A program made the position numbers and the translations under genes. Below are positions 36,724-49,728 of a stretch of DNA of 64,000 nt, one piece after another. Source of the stretch: Pseudorasbora parva (lineage: Eukaryota; Chordata; Actinopteri; Cypriniformes; Gobionidae); contig NC_090175.1 in assembly GCF_024679245.1 (NCBI RefSeq), positions 47,562,153 to 47,626,152 on the forward strand, written 5' to 3'. Positions within the stretch are counted from its first letter, which is position 1. Each line of letters opens with the position of its first letter. The notes beneath the pieces are model-generated. The model worked only from the letters and a program-made list of their open reading frames with translations. It was not told where the DNA came from and ran no database searches.

Positions 36724-36975
36724 CCCTGTAAACTCTACATTATGGGGACAAAATCTGAAATCCTTGTCCTTGTGGGGACATTTTTGGTCCCCATGAGGAA
36801 AACATCTTATAAATCATACTAAATTATGTTTTTTGAAAATGTAAAAATTCAGAATGTTTCCAGTGATGGGTAGGTTTAGGGGTAGGGGTAGTCTATACAG
36901 TATAAAAAAACATTATGCCATTATGTCCCCATAAAACATGAAAACACGTGTGTGCGCGCGTGTGCATTTGCGTGT
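36669..36975. repeat. (TG)n plus 'tggggacattttggtcccc' repeat
   Basis: (TG)n at 36669-36722 is followed by a dispersed repeat. The repeat has an inverted 'gtggggacatttttggtcccca' core (written in part), an AGGGGTAGGGGTAG stretch, and a further GT/GC-rich tail to 36975. Confidence 0.6.
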
Positions 36976-37625
36976 GCATTTGCGTGTGTTCATATATGTC
37001 CCTGTGGCTTGATATTTACTTTTCCTGTTGAATGTGCGATTTATTTCTGCAGTGCTCATAGTTTCTGTCTTCTTTTCTCTTGGGTCTGCTTGAGTGGTTT
37101 CACCATCTAAATTGTTCATCGATCTGATTCCCATCATTTTTAATGTACTGCAAGCGCACACACAAACACACGCTCTCATATATTGGGTGCTGTGGGTGGT
37201 AACGCCTCCAGAATAAACAACAGCACTGTCAAATTCATCATTTACCCAAGTGCTGTAAAGAAAGAGATAATTCAAACAACTGATAATAAATCAAGTAAAA
37301 TGCGTAAAATAAAAACAGTACTCCCCTTTGACACTCAATTTTACCTGTTGTCTTTAGGAGTGAGAAATAATCTAAAGAGAATAAATAAATATGGTAAAAG
37401 CAGCCATTTTGTCCTTACTCTTTCTCATTGCATTTATAGGTAACACTTTAGAATAATGGTAGAATGAATAGGTAACTATGCATTAAGTAATGCAGGACAA
37501 ATGAATAGTACTGCATTAACACTTCAGCTACTACTATTACCAAAATGGAAACAGGCTTAACTAATCAGTAAGTAATATAACATTTAGGATTATATTGTTC
37601 CTTATTTGGTAATCACTAATTACTG
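36976..37625. other. Intronic sequence, weak repeat remnant
   Basis: Ordinary intron. 37440-37560 has the 'ggtaacactttagaataatgg' start seen in a dispersed repeat. No coding signal. Confidence 0.4.
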
Positions 37626-38368
37626 AAAGGGTTAGTTCACCCAAAAATTAAAATTCTGTCATTAATTACTCACCCTCATGTCGTTCGACACCTGTTCATC
37701 TTCGGAACACATTTTTGTTGAAATCTGATGGCTCAGAAAGGCTTTCATTGACACCAATATAATTTCCTCTCTCAAGACCCATAAAGGCACTAAAGATGTC
37801 GTAACAAAGCCCATCTCACTAGGCTCTACAATAATTTTATGAAGTGGCAAGAATAGTTTTTGTGTGCAAAAAAGCTAAATAACTACTTTTATAGTGAAGG
37901 ACCGATTTCAACACAAAGATTCAAATGGTTATGAACCAACCGTATCGATTCATGATTCGGATCGCCAAAGTTATGTGATTTCAGCAGTTTGGCTGTTTGA
38001 CAAGCGATCCGAATCATAAATCGTTATACGGATTCATAACGTTTTGAAATTTTGTTTTGAAATCGGCCCTTCACTATATAAGTAATTTAGTTTTTTTGCG
38101 CACAAAAACTTCTCGTCGCTTCATAAAATTATTGTAGAATCACTGTATTGAGATGGGCTTTGTAACGCCATCTTTAGTGCCTTTTATGGGTCGAGAGAGA
38201 GGAAATGACATTGGTGTCAATGGAGGCCTTTCTGAGCCATCGGAATTAAAAAAAAAAAAATCTTAATTTGTGTTCCGAAGATGAACGGAGGTATTACGGG
38301 TGTCCAACGACATTAGGGTAAGTAATTATTGACAAAATTTTCATTTTTGGGTGAACTAATCCTTGAAT
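37626..38368. mobile_element. Long foldback MITE, about 740 bp
   Basis: The two ends (AAAGGGTTAGTTCACCC and GGGTGAACTAATCCTTG) begin an inverted repeat that continues nearly through the whole element. 'gcaaagatgtcg'-type motifs, 'ggctcagaaaggctttcattg', 'gacccataaaggcact' and 'gaatcata..cg' on the left all recur as complements on the right, meeting near 37985-38010. It could form a hairpin of over 300 bp. Confidence 0.9.
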
Positions 38369-38772
38369 AAGATTGGCCTCATTGAGAACTAATAAATAAC
38401 TGAAAATGATAAAGAATGACTAATTTATTACTTATCACAACATTATTGTGTGTCTGAGACATAGTAATCAATCATCTTTTTTACTCTGAATATAGTCATA
38501 AAATGCGTCACTAATTAGGAACTACTAAGTGACTACAGTAACTAATGATGATGGCTCTTAAAATTGTTGCTTCACCATTTAGTGACTGAAGTTGTATCAT
38601 TGTCAGCCACAACGCCTTATAAATTGTTGTTTTTGATCCGTTTTTACAATTTAAGCACTGCCCTTCAGGCTAACCCACATCATAAATGTTGTTAATTTTG
38701 TTAAGAAAATTTTAATGTACTGTACAGTTTGCATGACTTATTCAGAAGTATGTATCTGATTGTCGTTGACAG
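38369..38772. other. Intronic sequence, nothing recognised
   Basis: AT-rich intron leading to the acceptor at 38772. Confidence 0.4.
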
Positions 38773-38920
38773 ATTCTCCATGGAAAGTCTACATGGCTGA
38801 TGTTAGCCCTACACTTACTAGTTTGCTAGTAATTGGTCTAACGCCTGCAAGAACGTACCAGTTCAGAGTTTGTGCTGTCAATCAGGTGGGACGTGGGCAG
38901 TACAGCGCTGAGACGAACAG
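38773..38920 (+). CDS. sdk1: sdk1 exon, FN3-1 second half
   Basis: Encodes NSPWKVYMADVSP, LTPARTYQFRVCAVNQVG and GQYSAETN. The TPARTYQFRVCAVN block is diagnostic. Acceptor cgttgacag, donor CAG/gtaagc (strong). Enters in phase 1 and leaves in phase 2. Together with the exon at 35969 it makes one 95-codon FN3 unit with phase 2 on both outer edges. Confidence 0.96.
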
Positions 38921-40349
<1,429 letters not shown>

Positions 40350-40660
40350 TCAGCATGAATGCTTTTATTTTATTATTTTAAAATGCTGTTTTTTTGAACA
40401 TTTTTGAAAGAAAGTAAGGACACATTAAATTGACTAAAAGTAACAGTAAAGATTTTTACATTGTTAAAATATATTTAAAATAAATGCTGTTCTGTTAACA
40501 TTTGTATTTATCAAAAATTCTGATTTTTTTTATCATGGTTTCCATAAAAATATTAAGCAGCACAACTGTTTTCAACATTATTAATAATAAAGAAATGTTT
40601 CTTGAGCGGCAAATGAGCATATTAGAATGATTTCTGAAGGATCATGTATCTGTATTGTAT
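40350..40660 (-). repeat. Dispersed fish repeat copy
   Basis: 'ttctactgttcagcatgaatgc', 'gcagcacaactgttttcaac' and 'gcatattagaatgatttctg' place it in the family seen at 4830 and 29296. Confidence 0.65.
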
Positions 40661-41026
40661 TATTTTATTATATATTTTTTTATTAATTGACAGGCCTAAT
40701 TACAGTACTTGAGACTTCACTTTGGCACATTGTCACTTGTTACTTGTCAGATCTGACAACTGTATTCGTTCTTTCACAGTCTTTTTTCCTGCTTTTTTGG
40801 ACAGATGCAATGAGTACAGATTTATATGTAATACTATTGACAACAACTCAGTATTTTCAATATCCCTGTAAGTAGGTGTCTGATCATATCCAACCATGTC
40901 TGAGCCCATTAGCAACACTGAAAACAGATTTGCAACATGCTAAATCCACGAGCAAAAGTTACTGGCACAATTACAGCAACTCTGTCCTTTATAAACTCAA
41001 AGGCAACTGTGAGCTAGCATTCAACT

Positions 41027-41515
41027 TAAGGGTTAATTCATAATTCACCCATAAATTAAAATTGTGTCATAATTTACTCACCCTCATGTTGTTCCAAACC
41101 TGACTTTCATTCATCTTCGGAACCCAAATGAAGATCTTTTTTATTAAATCTGAGAGATTTCTGTCCCTCCATTGACAGCTACGCAACTACCACTTTGACA
41201 CTTAAAAAGGTCTAAATGAATCGAGCGGTTTAGACAAATTTTCTGAAGACACATTCACTTTATATGATAAATATATTGATTGTGGCTTTTATTCACATAT
41301 AACCACTGATTAGCGGAAAACAGAAACTCTACTGAACCTGCTTGACGCGCTACAACAAACCTCATTGGTTCTTGCTGAAGCTCAAATGTGCTGCATAACA
41401 CGAGAATGAACCTCATTGGTTCTCGCACATCAAGCAAACATGCTTGAGCTTCCGTTTACCACAACCGATGTGCGAGTTGACGAATGTTTAAATGGGAATA
41501 AAAGCCTAAATTAAA
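41027..41515 (+). mobile_element. GTTCACCC-type MITE, left part
   Basis: It starts TTAAGGGTTAATTCATAATTC, then 'taatttactcaccctcatg' and 'ttcatcttcggaac'. The right terminus is missing, so the copy is truncated near 41515. Confidence 0.6.
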
Positions 41516-43157
41516 GCTCCCATATGTAAAACACTGATTTTGACCCAAGTCTGGTATACAAACAAACATTTCTATATTGTTGTTTTAGTTTTAACTTAAA
41601 GAGAAATAGCTGGCAAAACCCAGTTTTTTATTTACAAACAAAATTCCTTGCTGTAAGGGTTTATATATTTTAGCTGATTCCAACGCGGTGTTTAAATATG
41701 ATTAAAATCACCATCCTTAACCACGCATCTTTCAAACTGAATGTTTCATTTAAAATGCTCAGTTAAAACAAGAGGAAACGACAGAGGAGAGAGAGAGAGT
41801 GAGAAGATGAAGACGAACAGAAACACAAAAAATCAAATATTGATGGAGAGGGCACTTATTAAAATTTGAGCACCTATCTGCTTTGGCCTCGTTTCCAATT
41901 AATGTCAGGATCACCATCAGTTATATGAAAAATTTAAATCTCTATTTCTTTTATTCTTTTTATTCATTTTTTGGGCAAAGTACCATCAGAGGAACAGTAT
42001 AATAACTCTGAACTCAGAATATTTACTAAAAGTATTTTTATTCCATTCAGGAGTGTTTCATACAGGGTCTAGAATTGCATTCATATTTGGCACACCGTCA
42101 ATAGTCTAGCAAACTTTTTGTTGAATAATTTGTTGAAATGAATAAGAACAAACTCAGCACTTATCTTTTGCATTTAATTAATAAACATAATTGAATGCCA
42201 TTCAAAGTAATGACAAAAACAATATAATAGAAATCCCCCCAAACCAACCCCGCCCCTCCAGTACGAAAGAAATAACGTGATAGACTAAAATAACTGCTTC
42301 CAAGCCTTTTAAATTGGTTTAGGATGATTATTGTTTATTTGACAAAACATCAATCAGACTTAGCAACTTTCCTACGAGATTGCTTGCTTGAGGCACTGTA
42401 GGCCTTGCTCACTTAATCAAGCTAATAACCTTTAAACCGCAGATTAGAGAGAAGGATTGTTTATCGCCTGCTCTGGGGATCTACAGTCTCTAGAATCCTG
42501 CAGACAGACTTTGAGAGCTAAAGCCCAAAGTATTGATCAAACTGAGAAATTAAAGAGTTCACTGATTTATTCTAATGGGGTCAAGCTAAAAACAGAGGTT
42601 TCTGTAGCATCTAACTTCCGATATACAGTATATCATTTTGATATGATGTGAGCTGAAATATCACGTTGTCGTGATATCATTTTCTCCCTTTTTGGTTTAG
42701 GAATAATTATTCACATCACAGGAAAGGTGTTGATGGTAAGATTTAGGGATTTGTCAGCGGCATCCGTGGTTTCTCATGGTTCACAGTTCCACCTGTTTAA
42801 CTCTTTGTTGATTAGGGGCAGAAACACAAAAACAAAAAACAAAGTAAAATGTACTTAATTGTTTTGTCAAGTTTTTGCACATGTATTTTTTAAGTACATT
42901 TCACAAATGGAATTACGTAAACTACTTAACTAAATTAAGTATAAAATTAACTTAAGAAAATAAGTAATATTAACTAGCCAGTAAATCAGCCTAATTAATT
43001 ATTCGAACCCCAGTGCATGATGGGAACACCAGTATGAGTGCTAATATAGAATTTACTTTTTTTTAATTATTATTCTTGCCAGTAATTACATTTGCTATTT
43101 TTGTAGTATTAATTTCACCACAGTTTTTTCTTTTTCTTTTTTTTCAGCGTTTGCCTA
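41516..43157. other. Intronic sequence, nothing recognised
   Basis: A long AT-rich intron stretch. I find no exon, no RNA gene and no defensible transposon ends. Confidence 0.35.
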
Positions 43158-43160
43158 TTA

Positions 43161-43715
43161 TGCTGCATTCACATGGGGTGTAGGCGTAAACACTTCCCAT
43201 TTACTTTGAATGGGTGACAACATTCGTTGCCAAACTGAATTGTGGGTTGCGTTGCGTCGCTTCACTCACGTTGTAAGCGGCAGAAGTTGAAGATTTCTCA
43301 ACTTTTCAAGCGCCAACGCAGGCGTCATCCAATCAGATCGCCTTATGCAAATATTCTAGAGCTGATGCTAGCCAATTGCGTTCATTTAAAACACCGGTGA
43401 ATGAAGAACAAAGATCAATCAAAATGGAGGAAAAGTGAATCACTGTGATGGGTAATCACCTGGTCCTTTACGACCAATCGTTGTACACATACCGGGACAC
43501 AAACCGGAGAGACCAGGCCTGGAAGGAGGTGGCAGATGGTGGAAGTATATGGTATGCATGCAATGAATTGGCATCCATTTCGTCTCACAGGCTAGCTGTC
43601 AAAAAAGGCGCTTTTTATGTGTTGTGTTGTGGTCCAAGCATCAAGTAATGTGATTGGCTGTTGTCGCTATGACTATCACATTAGGACCAAGCTTCAGCCA
43701 TGTGTGAATGCGGCG
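43161..43715. mobile_element. PIF/Harbinger-type MITE with a MADF-like remnant
   Basis: The inverted ends TGCTGCATTCACATGG and CCATGTGTGAATGCGGCG are flanked by a 3-bp TTA duplication (43158-43160, 43716-43718), the Harbinger pattern. The open frame at 43445-43648 includes HLVLYDQSLYTYRD and AWKEVAD, which resemble the MADF/Myb-like DNA-binding protein that accompanies Harbinger transposases (family knowledge). Too short to be functional. Confidence 0.75.
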
Positions 43716-43742
43716 TTAGGCTTTTATTCGAATGCAGAATAG

Positions 43743-44175
43743 TGTGTAAGCCAATGTTTTTGAATGCCTCTTATGCTCATCAAGGTTGTGTGTCAGTAAA
43801 AATTGAGTAAAAACAGTAATATGGTGAAATATTACAATTTGAAAAAGAAAAAAACTTTTTTTTTGTATTTTAATATATTATAATTGTAATGTACTCTTGT
43901 AGTGCAAAACTGAATTTATCATTATCATTACTCCCGCCTTCGGTGTCACATTCTTCAAAATGCTGCTTTCTGATCAAGAAACGTGTATTCATATTTCCAG
44001 TTTAAAACAGTTGCAATATATTTTTGTATTACTTTTTTGATAGATTTTTGATAAATAGAATCAATAGAAGAGCATTTATTTGAAATACAATTTCTTTAAT
44101 AATGTAAAAGTCCTCATTTCAATTTCAGTCAATTTAGCGTGTCCTTGCTAAATAAAAGTATGCATTTCTTAAAAA
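43743..44175 (+). repeat. Dispersed fish repeat copy
   Basis: 'gtttttgaatgcctcttatgctc', 'gtaaaaacagtaatatggtg' and 'gtccttgctaaataaaagta' place it in the family seen at 13940 and 25240. Confidence 0.65.
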
Positions 44176-44562
44176 ATAATAATAACCAAGAACCTTTGAA
44201 CAGAAGTACATCAAAACAGGCTCAAGGTGAAAATATACTTAGTGATGATTCTCCTCAGTTTGCTCATATTTGTGTTGGTCTTATTCAATTTTTGTTTTTC
44301 AGTGTTGTGATTGACTGTTACAGAACCGAGTCAAGTTCAGGTTATTACAGCGAACCCTGTTAACCCCACCAGGGTCAGTTTTCGGTTACTCCTGCACTAT
44401 TTAAGAGCTTTAAGACAAACCAGAAAGATCGATTGAAATTTCTCCTAGACTACTGGATACGCTTTGAAGGAAACTTTTAGTAACTATAGATGCCTCTGAG
44501 AAAACTCCCAGATAAGACTAAATATTTCTCTTTTATGGTGCGATTCTCTTGTTATCCCTCAG

Positions 44563-44703
44563 GCTGATGCTGCGAGAGGAACCGCCCAGTGCGCCTCCAA
44601 AAAACATTGTGGCTAGCGGCCGTACCAACCAAAGCATCATGGTCCAGTGGCAGCCGCCCCCAGAACCGCAGCTCAATGGAGTCCTGAGAGGCTATGTGCT
44701 CAG
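44563..44703 (+). CDS. sdk1: sdk1 exon, FN3-2 first half
   Basis: Encodes [34 protein letters not shown] and [10 protein letters not shown]. The block [18 protein letters not shown] is nearly invariant in Sidekicks. Acceptor ccctcag, donor CAG/gtatgt. Enters and leaves in phase 2. Confidence 0.97.
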
Positions 44704-45109
44704 GTATGTTTCATGTATGGCTTCAATAATATTTTGGCTTCATGTATGGCTTCAATAATATTATGGCTATTTTAATATTTTGGTGAAATTAAATATTTCT
44801 TGCACACTTTTTTACTTGTATATTGAATTAATCCAATACAAATGTCTTAAAATCTTTTTTTTAGCTGTAAGGTAAGGTTGCCACACTTAATGTTATTTGT
44901 CTAATTTTCCATTGAGGGCAAAAGAGTTCCCTGTTCAGATTTCACAGCAGGTCACATGTGGGTCATGCAGATTCACTTTGTTGCCAAACAGAAAGCTGTT
45001 TGGTTGGAAATTGAATTTTGTATGAGATTTTTTACAAAATTGCGGCAATGTGATACACACCCACATGTGTGTGTGTTTGCGTGCGTGCACTCATGGAGCA
45101 CTGTAATTA
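44704..45109. other. Intronic sequence, nothing recognised
   Basis: AT-rich intron with a short TG run at 45066-45077. Confidence 0.4.
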
Positions 45110-45755
45110 TTTTATAAGTCCAATCCGAATGAAAATGCTCCATATAAACATCTTAATCGGAATAAAAATGCCCAAACTGAATGAAATTGTAATCGGTTTG
45201 AGAGGGGTGGGATAAACCTTTTCATGAACAAATCAAATGAAAAATTTCACCATGTAAATGACTTGACCCATTACTTTTGAGTGTACGTCCTTCTGTGACG
45301 CGATATACAGCGTGCGCCTTCTAAAGATTGTATGGCGCACTCACACCAGGCTATAATGTTAAAAAGAGAGGAACGTTTTTTTCTGAGGGGTGACACAGAC
45401 ACAGCCTGGCTACACCATCTCATCTTGACAGCGTTTGTCCCAGGCACTTTTTACTTCAACAGCGCCTGACAGAAGAATTTATTTTTACACTTTATACAAC
45501 AAATACATAGGTTTTATAAAACCGTATAAGTCCTGGTGGCTATAGCAACTGTGAACACATTCCAGCTGCTGGAGAGGAAGGTCAGCGTCGACGTTTCTGA
45601 TGCAGCAGACAAACTGAGCGCATGTCACAAAATGATTCAGATTGAAAGTCAGCACATGTAAACCCCAGATTGGTTTAGATAACGTCTCATGTAAACAGTC
45701 CACTGAATCTATCAATCAGAATGACAAAAAGTGTGCATGTAAACGTGGCTAATGA
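45110..45755. mobile_element. Diverged MITE related to 23067-23770
   Basis: The right end 'gtgtgcatgtaaacgtgg' matches the ends at 23067-23770. The left part ('ctccatataaacatcttaatcgg') is a diverged inverted counterpart. The boundaries are approximate. Confidence 0.45.
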
Positions 45756-46308
45756 TTTTTACTATGAGCTGGAATTGGGGGTGGATGATATGAACAATAT
45801 CTTTTAACACTATATGAGTCATTTTATTTCACAATACCAATATAAAATCTTATTTTTGCTATTTTATGTCAAAGACTAAATCAAACGCCCTTTAAAAAAA
45901 TAAAGGTAAAAAAAATGATGTCGGAAAATTTTAAAGTTGGAGCAGAACATGGAGGAGATGTTTTTTTGGCATTTCATGTCTCTCATACAGCACTGAGAAA
46001 GCACTTGACTATGTATATAGGCAAGGCAAGAACACATTTCATACACAATGGTAATTCATATACTGAAATGAGTTCTCTTTTGCTGTTAATTGTGCTTCAG
46101 AATATTTGTTTTGATATGAATTTCAAACACACTTTAGAATAGACTTGAAAATATAAGCCTACGGCATTTCAAACACCATAAATGATGCTGCCTTAGAGCA
46201 TTTGGACGCTTAAATCTGCCATTTATTTTCAGTTGACTGCAAAATCACATTCAGATTTTCCTCCATCTAATCAGCATCTGATGTATCAAACCAAGTCCCC
46301 GCCCTAGT

Positions 46309-46354
46309 TTAAAGGGATAGTGCTTCCAAAAATGAAAATTCTGTCATAATTTAC
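46309..46354 (+). mobile_element. GTTCACCC-type MITE stub
   Basis: TTAAAGGGATAGTGCTTCC followed by 'aaaatgaaaattctgtcata' and 'atttac'. The copy stops where the next TTAA element begins, at the same internal position as the interrupted copy at 33903. Confidence 0.65.
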
Positions 46355-46943
46355 TTAAGGTGCGCTATGTAGTATTTTTGCAGTAAAATATCCAAAAACC
46401 ACCAGGCCAGTGTTTTTGTTCAGTTGAGTACTTACAATATCCCAAATGTTTCCAACTATTTGTAAATTGTGAGAAAATTGCTATTTTAACTAAGGACCGG
46501 GAAGGACCGAGCACAGCATCTGAGGAAGTCGCTTGTCAATTGCATCATATTTGCGCTACCCTCGGTTTCGGGTTTTATTTGACAGGAGCGCTTTACTCTT
46601 AGCAGTGTGAACAAGTGAATGCACAGAGTAACGCAGAATATGATTATGTGTCCCGTCCCGTCATAATAAAAGTCCCGGTGCTCGCGAGCCATGTGTTTGT
46701 ATATCAATCGCTCCAGTGGCCGTGCTCAGCTCCTCAACACTCGGTCCTGCTCTGCTTTACACTACAGTAACGTTAATAACCGCATACATGAACATGATTT
46801 CTGCCCGAGTCCTATTTTCTACCGGCGGTGAGGTGAAGCCCACATGTCCCAAGATGCTGTGCACAAACTAAGCGTCATCAAACTACGCATTTGTTTTGAA
46901 TAGGCGCCCTTCAGTGGACGGAAAGTTGCATATTGCACCTTTA
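46355..46943 (+). mobile_element. TTAA MITE, family B, copy 2
   Basis: TTAAGGTGCGCTATGTAG at the left and GCATATTGCACCTTTAG at the right, 589 bp. Same family and orientation as 22253-23003, so the two are direct repeats about 24 kb apart. Confidence 0.82.
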
Positions 46944-46974
46944 GTCTCAACCTAAGATAGAATTAAAAATTTGA

Positions 46975-47500
46975 ACAAAAAGTTCCAGAATACCCTAGCA
47001 ACCCTATAGCAATTTGTTAAAAACTGCTAGCATTGATGGAGAGGCATGATGGAGAGAGAAAAACCTTGGGAGAAATGAGGCTCAGTCGGGGTGCCAGTTC
47101 TCCTCTGGCCTATTAGCAAACAGTGTAGGATTATTATTCTGGCAACCTAACAGGTCAGAAATCATATTAGATCAGAATATTCTACATTTCTGGGTATAAC
47201 GTAAGAGACAGGTTCATTGAGGATGGCGCGCCGATTACACAAGAATCATGGAAGAACACGGTCAGGTTTACTGTTTCAAGGTTTATTAGTTATCATTCAA
47301 AATAATTTTCTCTATAGAGAAAATATGAATGGAGTTCTTACTTCCACTTCCCGACTGTTGATCTCTATAAAAGATGCTCTGAGATGTATAAGCTCTTACT
47401 AAGGCAGGCTTCACTACTGCTTTTGTCCAGACTTAAGAGTAAGGAATTTAAACAAAAATACCCTAGCAACCATAGCAATTTATTGAAAAACACCCATATC
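46975..47500. repeat. Paired 'ataccctagcaacc' repeat ends
   Basis: 'aataccctagcaaccctatagcaattt' (near 46988, in part) and 'aaataccctagcaaccatagc' (near 47456) are close direct repeats about 470 bp apart. Probably fragments of one dispersed family. Confidence 0.45.
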
Positions 47501-47667
47501 TTTCTAGTATTATGGCGGTGAGGTGTGCATGTGTAAGCGTCACTCACATTTTCAACAGATGCAGTGCAAAAACATAGTTGAAAATTACAAGTGCTTGTGT
47601 TTGCGTTAAAGGTTCACAATCAACTTCCAAAAAAAAAACATTCTCTTTCTCTCCCCCTCCCTCTTAG

Positions 47668-47849
47668 GTATAGATTGGCGGGTCTGCCTGGTGAATTTCA
47701 GCTGAAGAACATCACCAGCGCAGAGATTAATTACTGTCTGATTGGAGAGCTCATCATCTGGACGCAGTATGAGATCCAAGTGGCTGCTTACACTGGAGCG
47801 GGCCTGGGGGTGTACAGCCTGTCTGTCACTGAATACACACTGCAAGGAG
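47668..47849 (+). CDS. sdk1: sdk1 exon, FN3-2 second half
   Basis: Encodes [38 protein letters not shown] and [18 protein letters not shown]. Sequon NIT. The acceptor follows a good pyrimidine tract (ccctcttag). The donor GGAG/gttaga is weaker than average but is the only GT that keeps phase 1 for the next exon. Enters in phase 2 and leaves in phase 1. Confidence 0.96.
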
Positions 47850-48890
47850 GTTAGACAATCACATGCACACACACAAACACAGAAACAATGCCTCATCAGT
47901 CTGAGCGAACCCTTGATATCTCACATTTTTTAGGGTGCACGTGTTTTTGGGTCCAAAAGACCCTTGTTCCCATTAAGCTTCCAATATCATAAAGGATCTA
48001 GAGTAACCATGGGAACCGTAAAATCCATTAGCTGGCTTTACTGCACAGATCGGCCATCTGAAAGATTATTTCTAAGAAGAGTAAATTTATGGACTCTGGG
48101 CAAACAGTGACCGTAGCCCATTAATTAATCTAATTTGCTTTATGTGCGTGAATTTGTGTGTGTCTGTGTGTGCGCGGAAGTGTGGGGGTGTTCTGAGATC
48201 CTTGGGCCGTGATTATTCATATTATTTAACGTCAGTGTAATGATACTCCTGCAGAGATTAATAGAGACCCAGTGTCTGCAGTAAAAGAGCCTTCTTCTCA
48301 TAGAGACTGGAACAAGCGCTTTTGTGTGGTTAGAGGCGGTTTTTATGTCCCAGTTCAGATTACTGGACACACTAATGTAACCTTGTGTGATTGTGTTTAA
48401 AATGAAAAGGGCAGCAGGACGAATTGGAGTGCCCAATCCAATTGAGCAATATCTAATCTGTACTCAACTTGCCAGGCCTGACCTTATAGGGGCCATCTTA
48501 AGCACATTAAGTGTAAGCGGCATTGAGTCTTTATGGAAATATGATCTCGTTCTTTCCACTTCCCGCTCAGGCCTGCTGCATAGCACCGATAGGCTACCAA
48601 AAGGCTTTGAATATAAACTGTAGTTCATGTGTATTTGTATGTGATTATCGGTGCTGCTATGAATGATCAGAGAGTATAAAATATAGAGTATGAATAGAAA
48701 CGGGGGCTTTTGGGTAGGCATTTAAATTCAGAATGCAGGACAGATTGTCTCACAGACCCAGACTTTGGATAATTCATCACTTATGTCTGTCCAAAAGCAA
48801 TATTCAGTTCTGGTCATCAATATTTAGTTTACTTGCTAGTCATAAAGTGTCATAAAGAGTATATTAGCGCTAACGCTGTAAACGTTGGCT
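47850..48890. other. Intronic sequence, nothing recognised
   Basis: Mixed-composition, mostly unique-looking intron with short CA/TG runs (47866-47882, 48154-48172). No exon or element ends. Confidence 0.4.
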
Positions 48891-48934
48891 AATCCAGAGA
48901 TTTTTTTATATACTTTTATATATATAAAATATAT

Positions 48935-49113
48935 GAGGATACCTTTCTGGACATGGACAGTATAGTGTGCATAAACTTGGATACGCTCTCGAACTAAATA
49001 TAAAATATCTTAAACTGTGTTCTGAAGATGAATGGTGGTTTTACAGGTGTGGAACGACATTAGGGTTTGTCATTAATGACATCAATTTCATTTTTGGGTG
49101 AACTAAATCTTAA
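48935..49113 (-). mobile_element. GTTCACCC-type MITE, right end, near an acceptor
   Basis: 'gaagatgaatggtgg', 'gtggaacgacattaggg' and 'cattttttgggtgaact'-like terminal bases. It is the inverted relative of 1301-1490. The terminus lies 37 bp before the exon at 49151. Confidence 0.7.
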
Positions 49114-49150
49114 TTAAACTATTTCATTTAACTTTAATTCAACTCTGCAG

Positions 49151-49266
49151 TCCCTACAGCGCCCCCACAAGACGTGGATGCCGTTGCACTCAACTCCACC
49201 ACCATCAAATTCACCTGGACACCACCACCCCAACAGTTCATCAACGGCATCAACCAGGGATACAAG
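49151..49266 (+). CDS. sdk1: sdk1 exon, FN3-3 first half
   Basis: Encodes [19 protein letters not shown] and [19 protein letters not shown]. The [15 protein letters not shown] block is strongly conserved in Sidekicks. Acceptor actctgcag, donor AAG/gtaata. Enters in phase 1 and leaves in phase 0, the only phase-0 junction besides the last exon's donor. Confidence 0.97.
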
Positions 49267-49532
49267 GTAATAGTGTAGAGGGAGAAAGATGTCAGAGTGT
49301 GAGAGAAGGAGAGACACTGCTTCACATGTTCTGTTGGAAGTAAAAATTTCAATTAAATTTTCCTGGCAGGTTTATTGTCTTCTGGGAAGTGTATGCATGA
49401 TTGATTGGCTAAATGCCTGCAAAAACAGCAGCTTTAAATTCGAATAATAAAAAAAAAAGTAATTAAAACCTAACAGTGTATGTTAATCAAGTTCTGTTTA
49501 TGTCTTGTTGTTATTTTGCATCTCTCTCACAG

Positions 49533-49728
49533 CTGCTGGTGTGGCCAGAACACTGTCCGGAATGCATTACCATGGTGACCATTGCCCCAGAGTTCCACGG
49601 GTCACGTCACTATGGATACGTTAACAATTTAAGAAAGTTCACATGGTATGAGACGGTGGTGCTGTGCTTTACCACACCTGGCGATGGGCCAGCTAGCACA
49701 CCGCAGCTCATCCAGACGCATGCTGACA
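49533..49728 (+). CDS. sdk1: sdk1 exon, FN3-3 second half
   Basis: Encodes LLVWPEHCPECITMVTIAP, FHGSRHYGYVNNLRKFTWY and VLCFTTPGDGPASTPQL. The VLCFTTPGDGP motif is diagnostic. Two extra cysteines (HCPEC) in the B-C region are not in the mammalian proteins as I remember them. Acceptor ctcacag, donor GACA/gtgagt. Phase 0 to phase 1. Confidence 0.96.
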
